NCBI GenBank assembly: GCA_022059125.1
Contig: JAEUWY010000015.1
Span: forward strand, 1,116,001 to 1,180,000
DNA: 64,000 bases
Origin: Corynespora cassiicola
Taxonomy: Eukaryota; Ascomycota; Dothideomycetes; Pleosporales; Corynesporascaceae
Direction of reading: 5' to 3'
The notes under the pieces were generated by a model that ran no database searches, had not been told where the DNA came from, and was given only the letters and a program-made list of their open reading frames with translations. Made by a program: the position numbers and the translations under genes. Within the stretch, counting starts at the first letter, position 1; each line of letters begins with the position of its first letter. This document shows, in pieces, positions 1-11,237 of this stretch.

Positions 1-99
1 GAAGTGGAAGGGACACCGGAGTTCGACAGTGAGAATGTCAGGGGGAGTGATGTGGACAGGGTGGTGGAGATTCAGAGGGGGGTGGAGAAGATGGCGTGA
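1..99 (+). CDS. 3' end of an unknown protein gene (partial)
   Basis: Frame 1 is open from the first base to a TGA at 97-99 and encodes 32 residues rich in acidic and polar amino acids (many E, D, V, R). Such an open end at a window edge, followed by more AT-rich non-coding sequence, suits the C-terminus of a gene that starts outside the window. No domain can be recognised from so short a piece, and a chance reading frame is possible. Confidence 0.4.
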   Translation, partial: EVEGTPEFDSENVRGSDVDRVVEIQRGVEKMA

Positions 100-1523
100 C
101 ATGTTACAAATTCTCTCGGCCTAACAGGTTCCTTTTACGCTGGGGGGTTAGTTTTGGATGCAGATTTAGATCTAGAATGAGCCGGCCTCTCATGTTTGAT
201 TCGAGTAACTGGACGTGCTCACTTCAACCCTCGAGGGCAGTAGCTGAATATTGGAGAGACTGTTTAGTTCTGTTAGCTATCGGCCATGTATGGTGATTGT
301 TCTGCCGCCGCGGGCCGGATGTGTCGTTTAGAGCGCATTGCCTGTCATGATATGTAGGTGTGTGGCGTATGTTGTTTTTCGTCCAGCAAGCTTACGACAG
401 CATCGGGCATCGGTGGGATATTACGCCTTCTCCACTTATTTCCATCAAGGCTGCTCGAGTCCAACCATTACCTCTTATGGGACGTTTTTACGAAGGCCAT
501 TCAGCTGGGAGATGACCATTTCGGAAAAGCATGTGTGCGGTGCCACTCTTGATAACAAACCGGGGCTTCTCCTGTCAGGCAAATCTCGTTAGCCCGTCTC
601 CGATGGTCCGGAAAAGGAAGTAGAGGAGATCTAATCGGTGTGCCACCGAATTCTGGGGCTAATAAGGCGAGTTTCCCATCACCCCTAGCGTGTTCGTATA
701 TCGACCTGATACATGGATATTGGCCGGGAATTTCTCCCAGGGTCTGGCCAGAGAGCCATGCTAGACGATGATCCTGTTCCGCCCCCCGCTCAGGATGGCT
801 CGAACTAGGAGAAGCCAAGGCCAAATGGCATATGCAAATGCCCTTGGAGCATGCACGAAGCCATCGAAGGCGTCAACATGTCTCGGAGGAACAGCGTCGG
901 CCCGCCCGATAGTAAAGTCGTCGCCGCCAAGCAGGACTGACCAGCCCGGCCAATACAGGTGCTCCCGCTGTGCACTGGCAGTTCGCTAATCGGCGGCATC
1001 GACGAAGATCTCTGTGGCAGGCTTGCTTCCCCCCGGAGCTATTCAGTGTCTGTCGAGGCGTTCGGGCGCAACTCGGAATTCTCCACAGTGGAGCTGATCT
1101 TCATGGCTCAATGGAGAGACCCCATAAGCCAAGCGCGCCCCGAGTCGGGCCAGAGCCCGAAGGACGGGTTCCTAGCGATGCGGCGCGGTGCAGTCCGTCG
1201 TCGTGGGCCCTCTCCAGCGGGCGGAGGCGCGAAGACGCGAAGAACGAATGGCCGTGTGGGCGCCATCGAGGCCGCCCCCCTGGCACCTGATGCGCTGGCG
1301 GCGGCGCTGATTCGAGGCGGACAGGCCCAGCAGCATCGTGGCCAGCAGCATGGCGGGGCGGGCGGTGGTGGTTGGCTGGGCGGCGGCTGGACTGGACTGG
1401 AGGGCGGCATGTTGATTTGTAGTGCTGATCCCCAGCGCCTTGGGGTCGGGACCCAAGCACTCTCTCCATTCCCACGGGTTTTCTCACCCAACACGAGAAC
1501 CGTCACCTCTCTGGCAAAACACC
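100..1523. other. Intergenic stretch, no gene seen
   Basis: No reading frame here looks like a protein or shows splice sites joining into one. The right half (about 1140-1500) is GC-rich and leads into the methyltransferase start; the left half is closer to average composition. It probably holds the 3' region of the left-edge gene and the promoter of the methyltransferase. Confidence 0.5.
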
Positions 1524-3084
1524 ATGTCCCTGACCATCCCCGTGCTGCCGCGCGAGACGAGCCCGCCGTCGTCGGTCGAGGCCCTCAGTCCGCGTTCAAT
1601 TATCGAAGCAGATGTGCGTGCCGCCGCCAGCGCCCGCGACTCGAGCACTACTAACCCGCCATGCAGTCCGACCCCTCGGATGGGCCCTCGGAAGCCCGCA
1701 ACAGCTGTGGCACGTTGGTCTCCCCCCGCGCGCAATTGACCCTGCCCGAGGCCTCTCTGCTCACCCCCAGCCAGGAGCACCAAGTCGGTCAACCAGAGCA
1801 TCTTCGACTACGTCCGCGAGAACGGGCGGACCTACCACCGCTACCAGGCCGGCTGTAAGCTCTACCCCCTCTGCCCCCTCTGTTCCCTCTGTCTCACCTG
1901 GTCCCTCGCGCTCGTGCTAATGCTAACGCTCTCCCAGCCTACCCCTTCCCAAACGACGCGGTACCGAGCCCCCTCCCCCAGCCCGCCGTGGGCCACCCGC
2001 CTATGACAGACCACCCCCTCCCGCTGACCACGGCGCCCGCAGTACGAGAACGAGCGCCTCGACCTGCAGTATGAGATCCTCAAGGTGCTGTTCAAGGGCC
2101 GCAATTTCTTTGCGCCCCTCAAGGACCCGAAGCGCATCCTCGACATCGGCACGGGCACGGGCAAATGGGCCATCGAAATGGGTACGTACACCGCGCACCG
2201 CCTCTGGACGACTTGAGCTGACCAATGGCAGGCAATACATTCCCGAACGCTGAGGTAGGTCATTACGACACGGTTACCCCGCGGCTCTGACACTTTGCAG
2301 GTGACAGGAACGGACCTCTCGCCTATCCAGCCCGAATGGTAAGTCACACGGCCGGAACGCTATCGCCGCCCAAGCAGTATCTGATTCGGAATAGGGTCCC
2401 CAACAACGTCAAGTTCGTCATCGACGACGCCAACGAGGAGGACTGGATGCTGGATCCCATGGATTACATCCACACGCGCATCCTGTTGGGCTGCTTTGAG
2501 GACTTCCGCGAGATCATCCAAAAGTCTTTTCGCTACCTTAAGCCTGGCGGTTGGCTAGAGTCTCATGAGTACATGCCGACCGTCTACTGCGACGACGGCA
2601 CCATGGGGCCCGACTTTGGCTTCTCGGATTGGACCCAGACCCAGGACAAGGCGGCCATGAACCTAGGGAAGCCCCTCCGCATCGCCAACAAGCTGAAGCG
2701 CTGGTACGAGCAGGCTGGGTTTGTCGATGTCCATGAGGAGGTCTTCAAGCTGCCCATCAACTCTTGGCCCAAGGACCCACAGTGGAAGATGCTTGGCCGC
2801 TTCAACGAAACCAACCTCCTGGACGGCCTGCAGGCTTTTAGCCTGCAACTGTTCCAGAAAGGCCTGGAATGGACCAAGGACGAGATCGAAGTCTACCTTG
2901 TCAACGTCCGAAAAGCCATCTCCGACCGAAACGTGCATGCCTACCACAAAATGTGAGACATCTTCGCCTACCCACCCGTCACCGAGTCCACGCTAACAGC
3001 GCCAGATATGTCGTATGGGGCCGAAAGCCCGGAGAGAACGAGCTCGGCGTCCCGAGCCCACCTGCCAACCCGGAAGCGTCATGA
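1524..3084 (+). CDS. LaeA-like SAM-dependent methyltransferase
   Basis: Predicted class I methyltransferase of the large fungal LaeA-like family, which uses S-adenosylmethionine; the substrate is unknown. The spliced product shows the family's N-terminal YQAGSYPFPND-type motif, ERLDLQ, then the SAM-binding motif ILDIGTGTGKWAIEMG, the TDLSPIQPEW loop, and the central LLGCFEDF and LKPGGWLESHE motifs; it ends with YVVWGRKP. I read about eight exons: two are only 23 nt long (1938-1960 and 2232-2254), others are 2043-2181, 2301-2338, 2395-2952 and 3006-3084. The ATG at 1524 follows ACC and gives a short family-like N-terminus; an in-frame upstream ATG at 1422 is less likely. The junction between exon 1 and exon 2 (near 1615-1780) is unresolved. 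LaeA itself regulates secondary metabolism, but most members of this family have other or unknown roles, and no biosynthetic cluster is next to this gene. Confidence 0.85.
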
Positions 3085-4733
3085 TGCGCCGCCGCGGCCA
3101 TTACTCTCACGACTTACGATTTTCCTTGTTATCAGCATTTCAGCGGTGTAAAAAGGACCGTGGCGGCTTTTTGATGTCTTGTACTTTCGTTCCGCATCGC
3201 GCTTTGGAAGAACTTGTCGCATCAGCGGAGCCAGGCGTAGACCATGTTCTTCACAGTCTTGTGCGTGCTCTTTTGGGTGGCTTGCGTTTAAAAGCCTCTT
3301 TTGTGCAGACGGCGCGTTATTCTCGGGCACTGGGCCGAATACACGAGCGCCTAGGTTTGGTGTTTTAAGATTGGCACAAGCAATTGTACTCTGGGACGGA
3401 CTTGAACATGGGCAAATGCCATTATTACTACATGATTTATTCTTAGCATGATCTGCGCTTGCTCCTCACCTCTTCTGTCTTATCCGCAAACCGGTGCTGC
3501 TCGACAGGAGTCCTTCCCCTTTTCGTTTGGGCCCACAGGCCAGCTCATATCGGCCAAGCTGCTGTCAAGACGCTGGAAGAAGCATCGCAATTTTTCTGAC
3601 CTGCCCAGGTGGTTATGTTTCAGTCACGTGATCGTGTCGAGTTTATGAAGTATCTCCTCGGAGCTGTCACTTTCCGCTCATTGGTCCCCAGCCAGAAGGA
3701 GATAACGAAAACATCCCGCGCCTCGGCGGGAGCTAAACCCAAGTTCGAACTACAACGCACGTCAATCAGAACACCTTTTCAAGGTTTACATCTTGGTAGT
3801 CCAAAAGTTGTGACGGCCAAGAAGAGCGTTGGCAAGCGAACGGCACTCAGGCTTTTCGACAACACTGGCGTAGCTAAAGATGCGATATTGACTGCAACAA
3901 CTTCGATTAGCTCCAGCGCTCACGTCTTACGAGTGGTCCGTTCGAGGGCAGAGATAAGGTCACTGCGCTACGAATTGGCCTCCACGCTGACCATGACCTG
4001 AGATGTAGACGTGGTACATCAGTACAGTGATGTAGAAGGCTGTAGCAAATCCTCAAATTAATATGCCGCGGAAATGATATTTTGCCCTTCTCTATATGAA
4101 CGCAGTATGTCCAGAGAATCCAGAGCTGATAAGGCCCACAGAAATATACGCAGTTGTCCGCGCTACTGAGTGTCCAGATAAGGGGATCATCAGGCGCCGG
4201 GCTCACTCCTGCCCAATGGCCTCCTCTGCATTATTCTCAGCTGCATATGAAGCCCATGGAGATCTTGAGGAAGCTCGAATTCCTCACAATATGACATGTC
4301 TTGATGCCAAGTGACACAGGATCTCTTGATCAAAAGCCTCCCGCCGCATCGAGGCCTTAGCCATCGTCATCTTTCAGGCCTATCTCGGTGTCTTACGGGG
4401 GTATTGGCGATGCTCCCACCCAGACTCGGAACGCCACTCCGCTCTAAGTGGTTCCCAACTGCGGACCCTAGTCCTCGTAGGCATGAAACTATGGGGACGA
4501 TCATACCCGCGGACTTATTCGAATCGTCTCTACGGAGATGCTGAATCTCCAGACGTCAATGGGGTGCGAAGTATTTAACAGCGCGCTGGAATCACTCTCG
4601 GCTTAGTTGTCTCGTACAACACTTCCACCTTCCTCTGAACGCCTGGAGCGATCTTGGACAGTTTCATTCTGGCTCCAAACAATTTCACTATTCCATCTTA
4701 GCAAGCGACTTGGCTTGCACCACACACTTCACA
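3085..4733 (+). promoter_or_regulatory. Upstream region of nitrate transporter with GATA and CCGCGGA motifs
   Basis: No gene is supported in this interval. It contains GATA-factor type motifs AGATAA at 3700, AGATAAG at 3952, TGATAAG at 4127 and AGATAAG at 4176. It also has two seven-of-eight matches to the NIT4/NirA palindrome TCCGCGGA: GCCGCGGA at 4065-4072 and CCCGCGGA at 4506-4513. In Neurospora and Aspergillus, NIT2/AreA binds GATA sites for nitrogen derepression and NIT4/NirA binds CCGCGG-like sites for nitrate induction. Binding here is inferred from the motifs and the identity of the downstream gene. Confidence 0.45.
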
Positions 4734-6437
4734 ATGGCCCGATTCTCTCTGCTCTGGAAATCCCCTGAGGTCAACCCCATCAACCGCAAAGCTCGTTCCA
4801 TTCCGTTTTTCAATGTCATTGACATCTATGGGCGTGTCTTCTTCTTCGCTTGGTTCAGTTTCTTGATCGCTTTTTGGTCATGGTATGGTGAGTAGGCATG
4901 ACATCGACATGCATAGGGCTTATCTTCTCCCCAACGCCTCTTATGCATGACGGAGATAGCGAGTGCTGATCGAATCTGGGGTACAGCGTTTCCACCTCTG
5001 CTTTCAGATGTGATAGCAAAGGACATTGGCATGCAGCAATACGAGGTTGCAAACTCGAACATTATCGCTTTGACCGCTACGTAAGTAGACCAACACTTCC
5101 TATTCATCGCTCGGGCGACGTACCTGTGGCCTAGATCGTCTGACTGACATTGTTCTAGCCTGGTTGTCCGTCTCATTGCTGGTCCAGCTTGCGACCATTT
5201 CGGCCCGCGTCTTACTTTTGCTGGCTGCTTGTTCGCAGGTGCCGTTCCGACTTTTCTCGCCGGTTGTGTCACCAACGCACATGGGCTGTATGCCTTGCGT
5301 TTCTTCATCGGTATCCTTGGTGGGTCTTTCGTTCCCTGCCAGGTTTGGACGACTGGCTTCTTCGACAAGAATGTCGTCGGCACAGCCAACGCCCTGACTG
5401 GTGGCCTGGGTAACCTTGGTGGAGGAATCACATACTTTGTAATGCCGGCGGTGTACAACGCTCTGGTCAAGGACGGACTGAGCACAAGCAAGGCTTGGAG
5501 GGTGACTTTTGTCGTCCCGGGAGTCTTGATCGTGGCAGTCGCCATGTGCCTTTTGTTTCTCTGCGACGACACTCCTACTGGAAAGTGGAACGAGCGCTTC
5601 GCCGCGGCGGAGGAGAACCTCCGTCGCCACTCGGTTGAGGGAGTAGTCAAGGTCGCTGGAAGCATCACCGATGCCCCCATCGATACCCCTATCTCGTCTT
5701 CGCCATCACCGACTCTCGCCGAGGCTGAGAAGCCACGTGGTTGGAAAGACAACGAGGCTCAGGCCACTGATGCGGAAATGCTCGACACGGCTCGCGGCGA
5801 AGTCATCCAGAAGCCTTCCTTTGGCGAAGTTCTTGCCGTCATGTTCTCCCCACAGACCATCGTCACTGCAGCCTGCTACTTTTGCACCTTTGGCGGTGAG
5901 CTCGCCATCAACAGCATCCTCGGAAGCTACTTCAAGAAGAACTTCCCCACCATGGACCTTCAGCAAACAGGTAACTGGGCCGCCATGTTCGGCCTCCTTA
6001 ACGGTGTCACGCGCCCGCTCGGCGGATACTTGTCCGACCTCTCGTACCGACACACAAAATCCGTCTGGGCGAAGAAGGCCGTGCTGCACGCCTATGGCCT
6101 CATAACCGGCGCCTTCCTCATCGTCATCGGTATCCTCGATAGTCGCGATGAGTCCACCATGTTTGGTCTCGTCGCTGCTATGGCTGTATTCCTCGAGGGT
6201 GGTAACGGTGCTGACTTTGGTCTTGTACCGCACGTGCATCCGCACGCTAATGGAGTCGTTTCCGGCTTCACTGGTGCGATGGGCAACTTTGGAGGTATCA
6301 TCTTTGCCATTATCTTCAGGTACAATGGCAAAGATTATGGAAAGGTGTTTTGGATTATTGGTGTCATGACTATCGGTATCAACTTGGCCGTGGGCTGGAT
6401 CAAGCCGATCCCCAAGGGCCAGATTGGTGGACGATAA
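4734..6437 (+). CDS. crnA: Nitrate/nitrite transporter, CrnA/NRT2 family (MFS)
   Basis: Plasma-membrane high-affinity nitrate/proton symporter of the nitrate-nitrite porter family of the major facilitator superfamily. Three exons (4734-4887, 4987-5080, 5159-6437) give about 508 residues, the usual CrnA length. Seen directly: twelve hydrophobic segments in total, the first nitrate signature [10 protein letters not shown] in the middle, the second signature [14 protein letters not shown] near the C-terminus, and a long hydrophilic central loop (around residues 245-300) as in fungal members. The ATG at 4734 begins [15 protein letters not shown], a typical start for the family; an in-frame ATG at 4710 would add eight residues. 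The usual nitrate and nitrite reductase partners niaD and niiA are not in this window, so the cluster found in Aspergillus is not present here. GATA and CCGCGGA motifs upstream fit nitrogen control. Confidence 0.95.
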
Positions 6438-6762
6438 ATTGGTATGAATTTCAAGATTGGTATTTCACGGATAGACTAGAACCAAAACCTGGGTGGACAT
6501 TGGAAAAGGGTACTGGCGTTTTTGAAGCGACTTTTGCGCGAGAGATATCCCTTTGTTATATAGTTTTTGGTATGATAATGGAAGCAAGCTACTGCTATGA
6601 TGAGATTGACTCTGATCCCTAACCAAAGAGTCGTGACAGTGACCACCTCTAACTCCTTACTCCATCGAAGTTGTTGTCAGCTCCCTAGACAATTAAGTGT
6701 GTATTGATCGTAGCGATAGCTACCTTTTGCATGGTGAATCGAGTAGAGCCATACAAGCGGCT
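6438..6762. other. Convergent 3' region between transporter and AAA ATPase
   Basis: Short spacer between two genes that end toward each other. It should contain both 3' untranslated regions; I see no further gene in it. Confidence 0.6.
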
Positions 6763-8739
6763 TTACTCTTCCGCCTCAGGTCTTCGCCGCTCAATCGCCA
6801 ACACAATCTCTACAAACTCCCTACTCAAAGGCTTCCCCCTCCTCCTCGCCAACAACACCGCACTCTTGAGAACATTCTTAATCTGCCTTCCATTCAATCC
6901 CACCTCTCCAAGGGCCTTCAAATCCTCCTCACCAAACTGCTCCTCCGCCTCCAACCCCCTCAAAAAGTTCTTCCAAACCACCACCCTACTCTCACCCGTA
7001 AGCTCCGGATACTCCAAGCTAACATGAATCCGACTCTGAAACGCAGGATCGATGTCCCTCACCCGATTCGTCGTCAAAAACAAAATGCCCTCGTAGTACT
7101 CGAGCACGCGCAAAAAGATGGAGACGAGCTTGTTGCGCTCAAGGTCGTGGTTGGACCGCGCCTCGAGGAAGACGTCGCACTCGTCGAGCAGCAACACGGC
7201 ATTCCACTTCGCCACCATCTCCAGGATGGTGGTCAGCTTGGCCTCGACCTGGTCGGGGGACACGCCGAGGTCGCCGGCCGACATGGTGTATAGGGGCGCG
7301 TGCATGTGCTCTGCGACGCTCTCGGCTGTCAGCGTCTTTCCGACACCGGGGGGTCCGGAGAGGAGGGTGATGTGGCCGCGGCCTTTGCCCGAGATGACGT
7401 CGTCGAAGGCGGTGGTGCCGTGGAGGGATTGGGATTCGGCGAAGGAGAGGATGAGTTCTTTTTGGGCGGAGGGCAGGACGAGGGAGCTGAAGGCGGAGGC
7501 ATTGAAGGCGATGGCGGAGATGTTGGAGATGTAGAAGAGGAGCCACTGTTTCTTTTTCAGTGAGTAGCCACGCACGCGGGGCATGGCGAGGAGGTGGTGC
7601 TGTGGCTTCAGACGCAGGCGTTTGGATTCTGCACCGGGGTTCGTGGACTGGCCGAAGATGTATTTTTCGGGGTTGGCGTCGAAGGAGGGCGGGTCTGTGG
7701 CGGAGATGGTGGTGGATGATGGCTCCACGGCACCCTCCTTGGCTTCCAGTGGCTCGATGTAGCCAACATACCGCGGTGCAAAGCGTCTGAAGGTATCTGA
7801 GTCGACGATGATGCGGCCCGTCACACTGATGGGGACTTCCTTGCCTTCCTTGTCCCAGGTCACGGCGAATCCCTTGTACTCTTTATAATGGCAGCCGGCC
7901 AGCTCTTCAAACTTCTTGCCGCGCTCCGTGAGGGCGTCTTCCAACTGGTCCTTGTGCGGGTGGAAGGAGAGGGGAAAGGCAGCGAGGCCGAGGATGTTTT
8001 GCGTGCCCAGAAATTCAAAGATGTTGATGCGCTCGATGGATCGCCCGAAATGGAGGCCGTTCCAGTCTATGGCTTCGGCTGTGAGTTGGTATGCCATGCC
8101 GCACTGCGTCTTTACATATTTGCCACTGCGAAGTTTGAGGGCGCTAGGGGCGCCATTGCATACGTCCGAGAAGATGATCGCTCCAGGCTGATAGATAGTC
8201 CATGCATGCTCAAAGGTCACGATATTATGTTGGACATAGTCCTCGAGCGTCTTGATGACGTCCTTGAGCTCAATGCGAAGGACGTCATACAAAAGCTCAA
8301 GGTGCTCGGCGGTGATTTGGTCAATATCCTTGCGGTTTCTAAACTCGACCAGTTGCGTCCATCGGTGCACAAAAGGCTCAAAGGGCGCATTGAACTCCAG
8401 CCTCTTCAAGTCACAGCACACGCCAGGGTAATCGCGCAGGATAGTGTTCAGGGCTTCCTTCAGCCATGGCGACTGGATGATGATGGAGTGCAGTTCAAAC
8501 TTCTTGCGGGAATCCTGGGCCTTTTGGAGTCGTGTGATGAGGGCGTGCTGTGCTGTTTTCTCGTTCTCGACAGCATCGACGACATCCTTGGGCTCCTTGT
8601 CAAGCCACGTCCACTTCTTGTCGTTATCCTTCGGGCCCTGGTACAGGTTCTTGAGTGAGGCAAGGGATCCTTCTGGGGCGAGAGCCTTTTGAGGAGATTG
8701 GCTAGCCTCAGAAACACCGTTGAGGTCTTTGGCAGCCAT
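6763..8739 (-). CDS. Large AAA ATPase with fungal N-terminal domain
   Basis: Uninterrupted 658-residue protein. The C-terminal third is an AAA module: Walker A GPPGVGKT near residue 460, Walker B LLLDECD near 515-521, a sensor-1 region TTNRVRDIDPAF and a following arginine-rich segment. The N-terminal two thirds match what I know of the fungal DUF7025-type region that often precedes a single AAA module. A lysine-rich segment (RGYSLKKKQW) lies just before the ATPase domain. Members of this family are very numerous in Pezizomycotina and mostly uncharacterised; ATP-driven remodelling of an unknown substrate is the safe reading. There is no signal peptide or membrane segment. It lies tail-to-tail with the nitrate transporter, and I see no functional link. 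Confidence 0.9.
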   Translation of the reverse strand: MAAKDLNGVSEASQSPQKALAPEGSLASLKNLYQGPKDNDKKWTWLDKEPKDVVDAVENEKTAQHALITRLQKAQDSRKKFELHSIIIQSPWLKEALNTILRDYPGVCCDLKRLEFNAPFEPFVHRWTQLVEFRNRKDIDQITAEHLELLYDVLRIELKDVIKTLEDYVQHNIVTFEHAWTIYQPGAIIFSDVCNGAPSALKLRSGKYVKTQCGMAYQLTAEAIDWNGLHFGRSIERINIFEFLGTQNILGLAAFPLSFHPHKDQLEDALTERGKKFEELAGCHYKEYKGFAVTWDKEGKEVPISVTGRIIVDSDTFRRFAPRYVGYIEPLEAKEGAVEPSSTTISATDPPSFDANPEKYIFGQSTNPGAESKRLRLKPQHHLLAMPRVRGYSLKKKQWLLFYISNISAIAFNASAFSSLVLPSAQKELILSFAESQSLHGTTAFDDVISGKGRGHITLLSGPPGVGKTLTAESVAEHMHAPLYTMSAGDLGVSPDQVEAKLTTILEMVAKWNAVLLLDECDVFLEARSNHDLERNKLVSIFLRVLEYYEGILFLTTNRVRDIDPAFQSRIHVSLEYPELTGESRVVVWKNFLRGLEAEEQFGEEDLKALGEVGLNGRQIKNVLKSAVLLARRRGKPLSREFVEIVLAIERRRPEAEE

Positions 8740-9784
8740 TGCGAAAGTAGTCGAGTTTTAAAAGCGAAGTGGAATATAAATTGACTGCGGGGAACTGGAT
8801 GAGAAATAGAACAGGCCGAAAGAGATATAAAACTTAAATTAAAGGGAAAGACATACTTATATGAAGTTGCATATCAGGCACCAGCATCGATTCTGCATAC
8901 CCGACTATCACTATCCACAACCGCCCTTTTCAGGCGCCCTGCTCCCCACATGATCAGGCACCAGCGTGGCGAACATCGACGAATTTATGAATGAGTGGAA
9001 GATAATAAAATACCGCATGGGTGGGGCTTTGCGTCGTACATGGCAGTGGTGTTGGCAAGTGAATGTGGAGGCCGAGGGGATGCGGATCAAATGAGTGAGG
9101 TAAGATGGCTGTGCAAATGCGCCTTGTGCAACTTTCCCCCCTCGGCTCGGATGCCTAACGCATGCTCTAACAACAACCAGTCACCTCTCTGTCGGCTTCA
9201 TAATGAATTTACCCGATTAAAAAAAATACTGTCTCGTGCTAGACATTCGGGCCGGGGAAAGGAGGTTACTGGACAGCTGCCTCGGACTCGCACTTTCCCA
9301 ATATCGTCCTCAAAACTCATAAAGTGCTATTAGAACGAAGTGCATATATTTTTTAAGAGGCAAATAGTGTTCTTTTCAGGCGTTGGACTTGTCACCTCGC
9401 TGGTCAACGTCTTCACCTAGGTACGTCCAGGGACGCTCCTTCTTCGCATTCACTATCTGCCTCACCGTCGCTGCCGCAGCAACACTAGTGCCTTGGCGCA
9501 CACAGGCTTTATATCGACCTCGCCCTCGCCCTCGCCCTCTTCTTTATCGAAACTTTGCTGCACGGGCAAGCTTGTCTGGATGCGTATGATCGACAATCGC
9601 AGGCCGTCTCGCGGCTCGTTTGGATCAGGCAGGTGCCGCCTCCAAGGGTACCAGCTGCGTAGTGGTCTCCTCGCTTGCAGGAGATAGGGAAGCCTCGGCC
9701 ACGGGATTTGTCTCTGGGCTGTTGTTGTCTCAGGTTGACATGGGCCCTTCAGAGCTGGCCATTCCCAGTTTTTTCACTTACTTT
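8740..9784. other. Gap between AAA ATPase and repeat region
   Basis: The part next to 8739 is the likely promoter of the AAA gene. The rest shows no reading frame I can defend. A frame from 9383 encodes a short Pro/Arg-rich peptide after possible splice signals, but nothing supports it as a gene. Confidence 0.45.
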
Positions 9785-10042
9785 TCTTCGGACCTGAACT
9801 CTACAGAGTATAAGCAGACACTTCGCTAGCAGCTCTTTTACAGCAACTGAGAGCGAGGGCTGTCCTGGGGATTCTACATTTCTCTTCGGAGTTATGAATT
9901 CCTGGTTCTTTATCGTTATGTCTTTGTGATGCCTTCGGATCTGAATTTTATGGAGTATAGCACTGGCAGCGAATGTCGCCTTCTGGTTTTCATAATCTCT
10001 TCGGAGACGTGATGCCTCGATTCTTTGTTATGTCTTCGTGAT
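9785..10042. repeat. Diverged tandem duplication (two units)
   Basis: Two adjacent stretches share an order of similar words. Unit 1 (about 9785-9931) has TTCGGACCTGAACTCTACAG ... CTCTTCGGAGTTATGA ... TTATGTCTTTGTGATG. Unit 2 (about 9932-10042) has TTCGGATCTGAATTTTATGG ... CTCTTCGGAGACGTGATG ... TTATGTCTTCGTGATG. Within the first shared word four of five differences are C-to-T. Function unknown. Confidence 0.6.
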
Positions 10043-10099
10043 GTCTTAGCGAGACAGCCCGGTCTCTAGTGCCAGGGCGGAAATGCCCAGCAAGAGAAA

Positions 10100-11237
10100 C
10101 CCAGTCTCTGTCAGTAAAGAATACTGGATATTTCTGCTCAAGACGTCCATTTTGGGGACATTGAGGGTCCTGAAAACCTTGAAGATACTCAGGACACCGG
10201 TATTGATATGGGCTTCGATGATGGTGATACTCTCGATGCGATGGCCCAAGAGGTGGATATCAACAACTTCGGGGTTGATGGTCGCGAGAATGCTGTTGAT
10301 TGCCCCTTGTCTCTGCTATCACATCAGAATTCTTTTACTTGGTCGACGCAGTCTTTCAACGTCTTCTCAAGGTGGAATCAAGAGGGTTATACAACGCGGT
10401 ATACGTCCATATTCAGACGCTTCACGATTTTCATCCTGGAGATTGGCGGGGTCGATGCCAGAGTGAAGAGCTTGGAAAGAGAGATCGCGTATGTTGGGAA
10501 CAGGATTACACATCGAATAGCATGGCCCTTCGACAACACAGACAAGAATCCGGTTCAGATCGCGAAATTCGCTTTCGACGATATCCGCATCAACAATATG
10601 CCCCGTTTTAAAATGCCCAACGAACACATCGACTGCGGCCTGTTTTGCCTGTCCTCTATTATCGGACGGATGCACAAGTTCCAGCTGGATTTCATGTCGT
10701 TTCCACGCAATGAGGAGGCCTTTTGTTCACCATTCGGTTGAGATGCTGAGCCTTGGAAACCAGAATTCCCGTCATTCAGCGAAAAACACCGTTGCGAACA
10801 TCACCTCCAGAGCCGAGCAATGAGGAGCGCATTGAGTTTTGGCCTGCTTTTGAGAAAGATGCGGCATCAGACTCAAACCAGCAATCGAAGACCACAGAGA
10901 TGGACCTGTTCTCCAGCAATATCTGGGTAAAGTATTTTGTAAGTATATTCCTGTAGTCCTCGTTCCGATCCAGGCGTCTAGCGCGAGACATCTTACGCTG
11001 AAGAAGGCAGAGTATCAAAATGATTGGTACAAGAACACGCTGGACATCCAAACTAGAAGAAAAGCTATCAATGGTACATATGCATTCCATACATATGCTT
11101 AAACGACATGGACAAAAAAACTCTTGTAGGCTGAGCGCAAAGCCTTTCAAGGAACAGGCAGTCAAACAGATCTCTTGGCGGCCATCGGCAAAACTTCGGT
11201 CCGGGACGTGGCGCTGCGTTCACGCTCGACCGAAATA
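10100..11237 (+). CDS. Doubtful hypothetical gene, possibly decayed
   Basis: A frame open from about 10104 to 10741 encodes about 210 residues starting with an acidic region (many D, E, N) and ending with a segment containing PNEHIDCGLFCLSS. A second frame (10753-10940) continues with FWPAFEKDAAS. It may splice through GTAAGT at about 10939 to a piece reading EYQNDWYKNTLDIQTRRKA, and then through another intron to a last exon ending at 11237. A splice joining the first two frames needs a weak GTTTCC donor, so the gene may be broken. The DCG-containing motif recalls the cysteine site of Ulp1-like (C48) peptidases, but I do not see the matching His region. No confident family assignment. Confidence 0.3.

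Noticed and set aside
3609..4001. 130-residue plus-strand frame before the nitrate transporter
   Set aside because: No splice signals, no recognisable fold, sits in a promoter region.
4826..5752. 308-residue frame on the minus strand
   Set aside because: Lies opposite the nitrate transporter and has the skewed composition of an antisense shadow.
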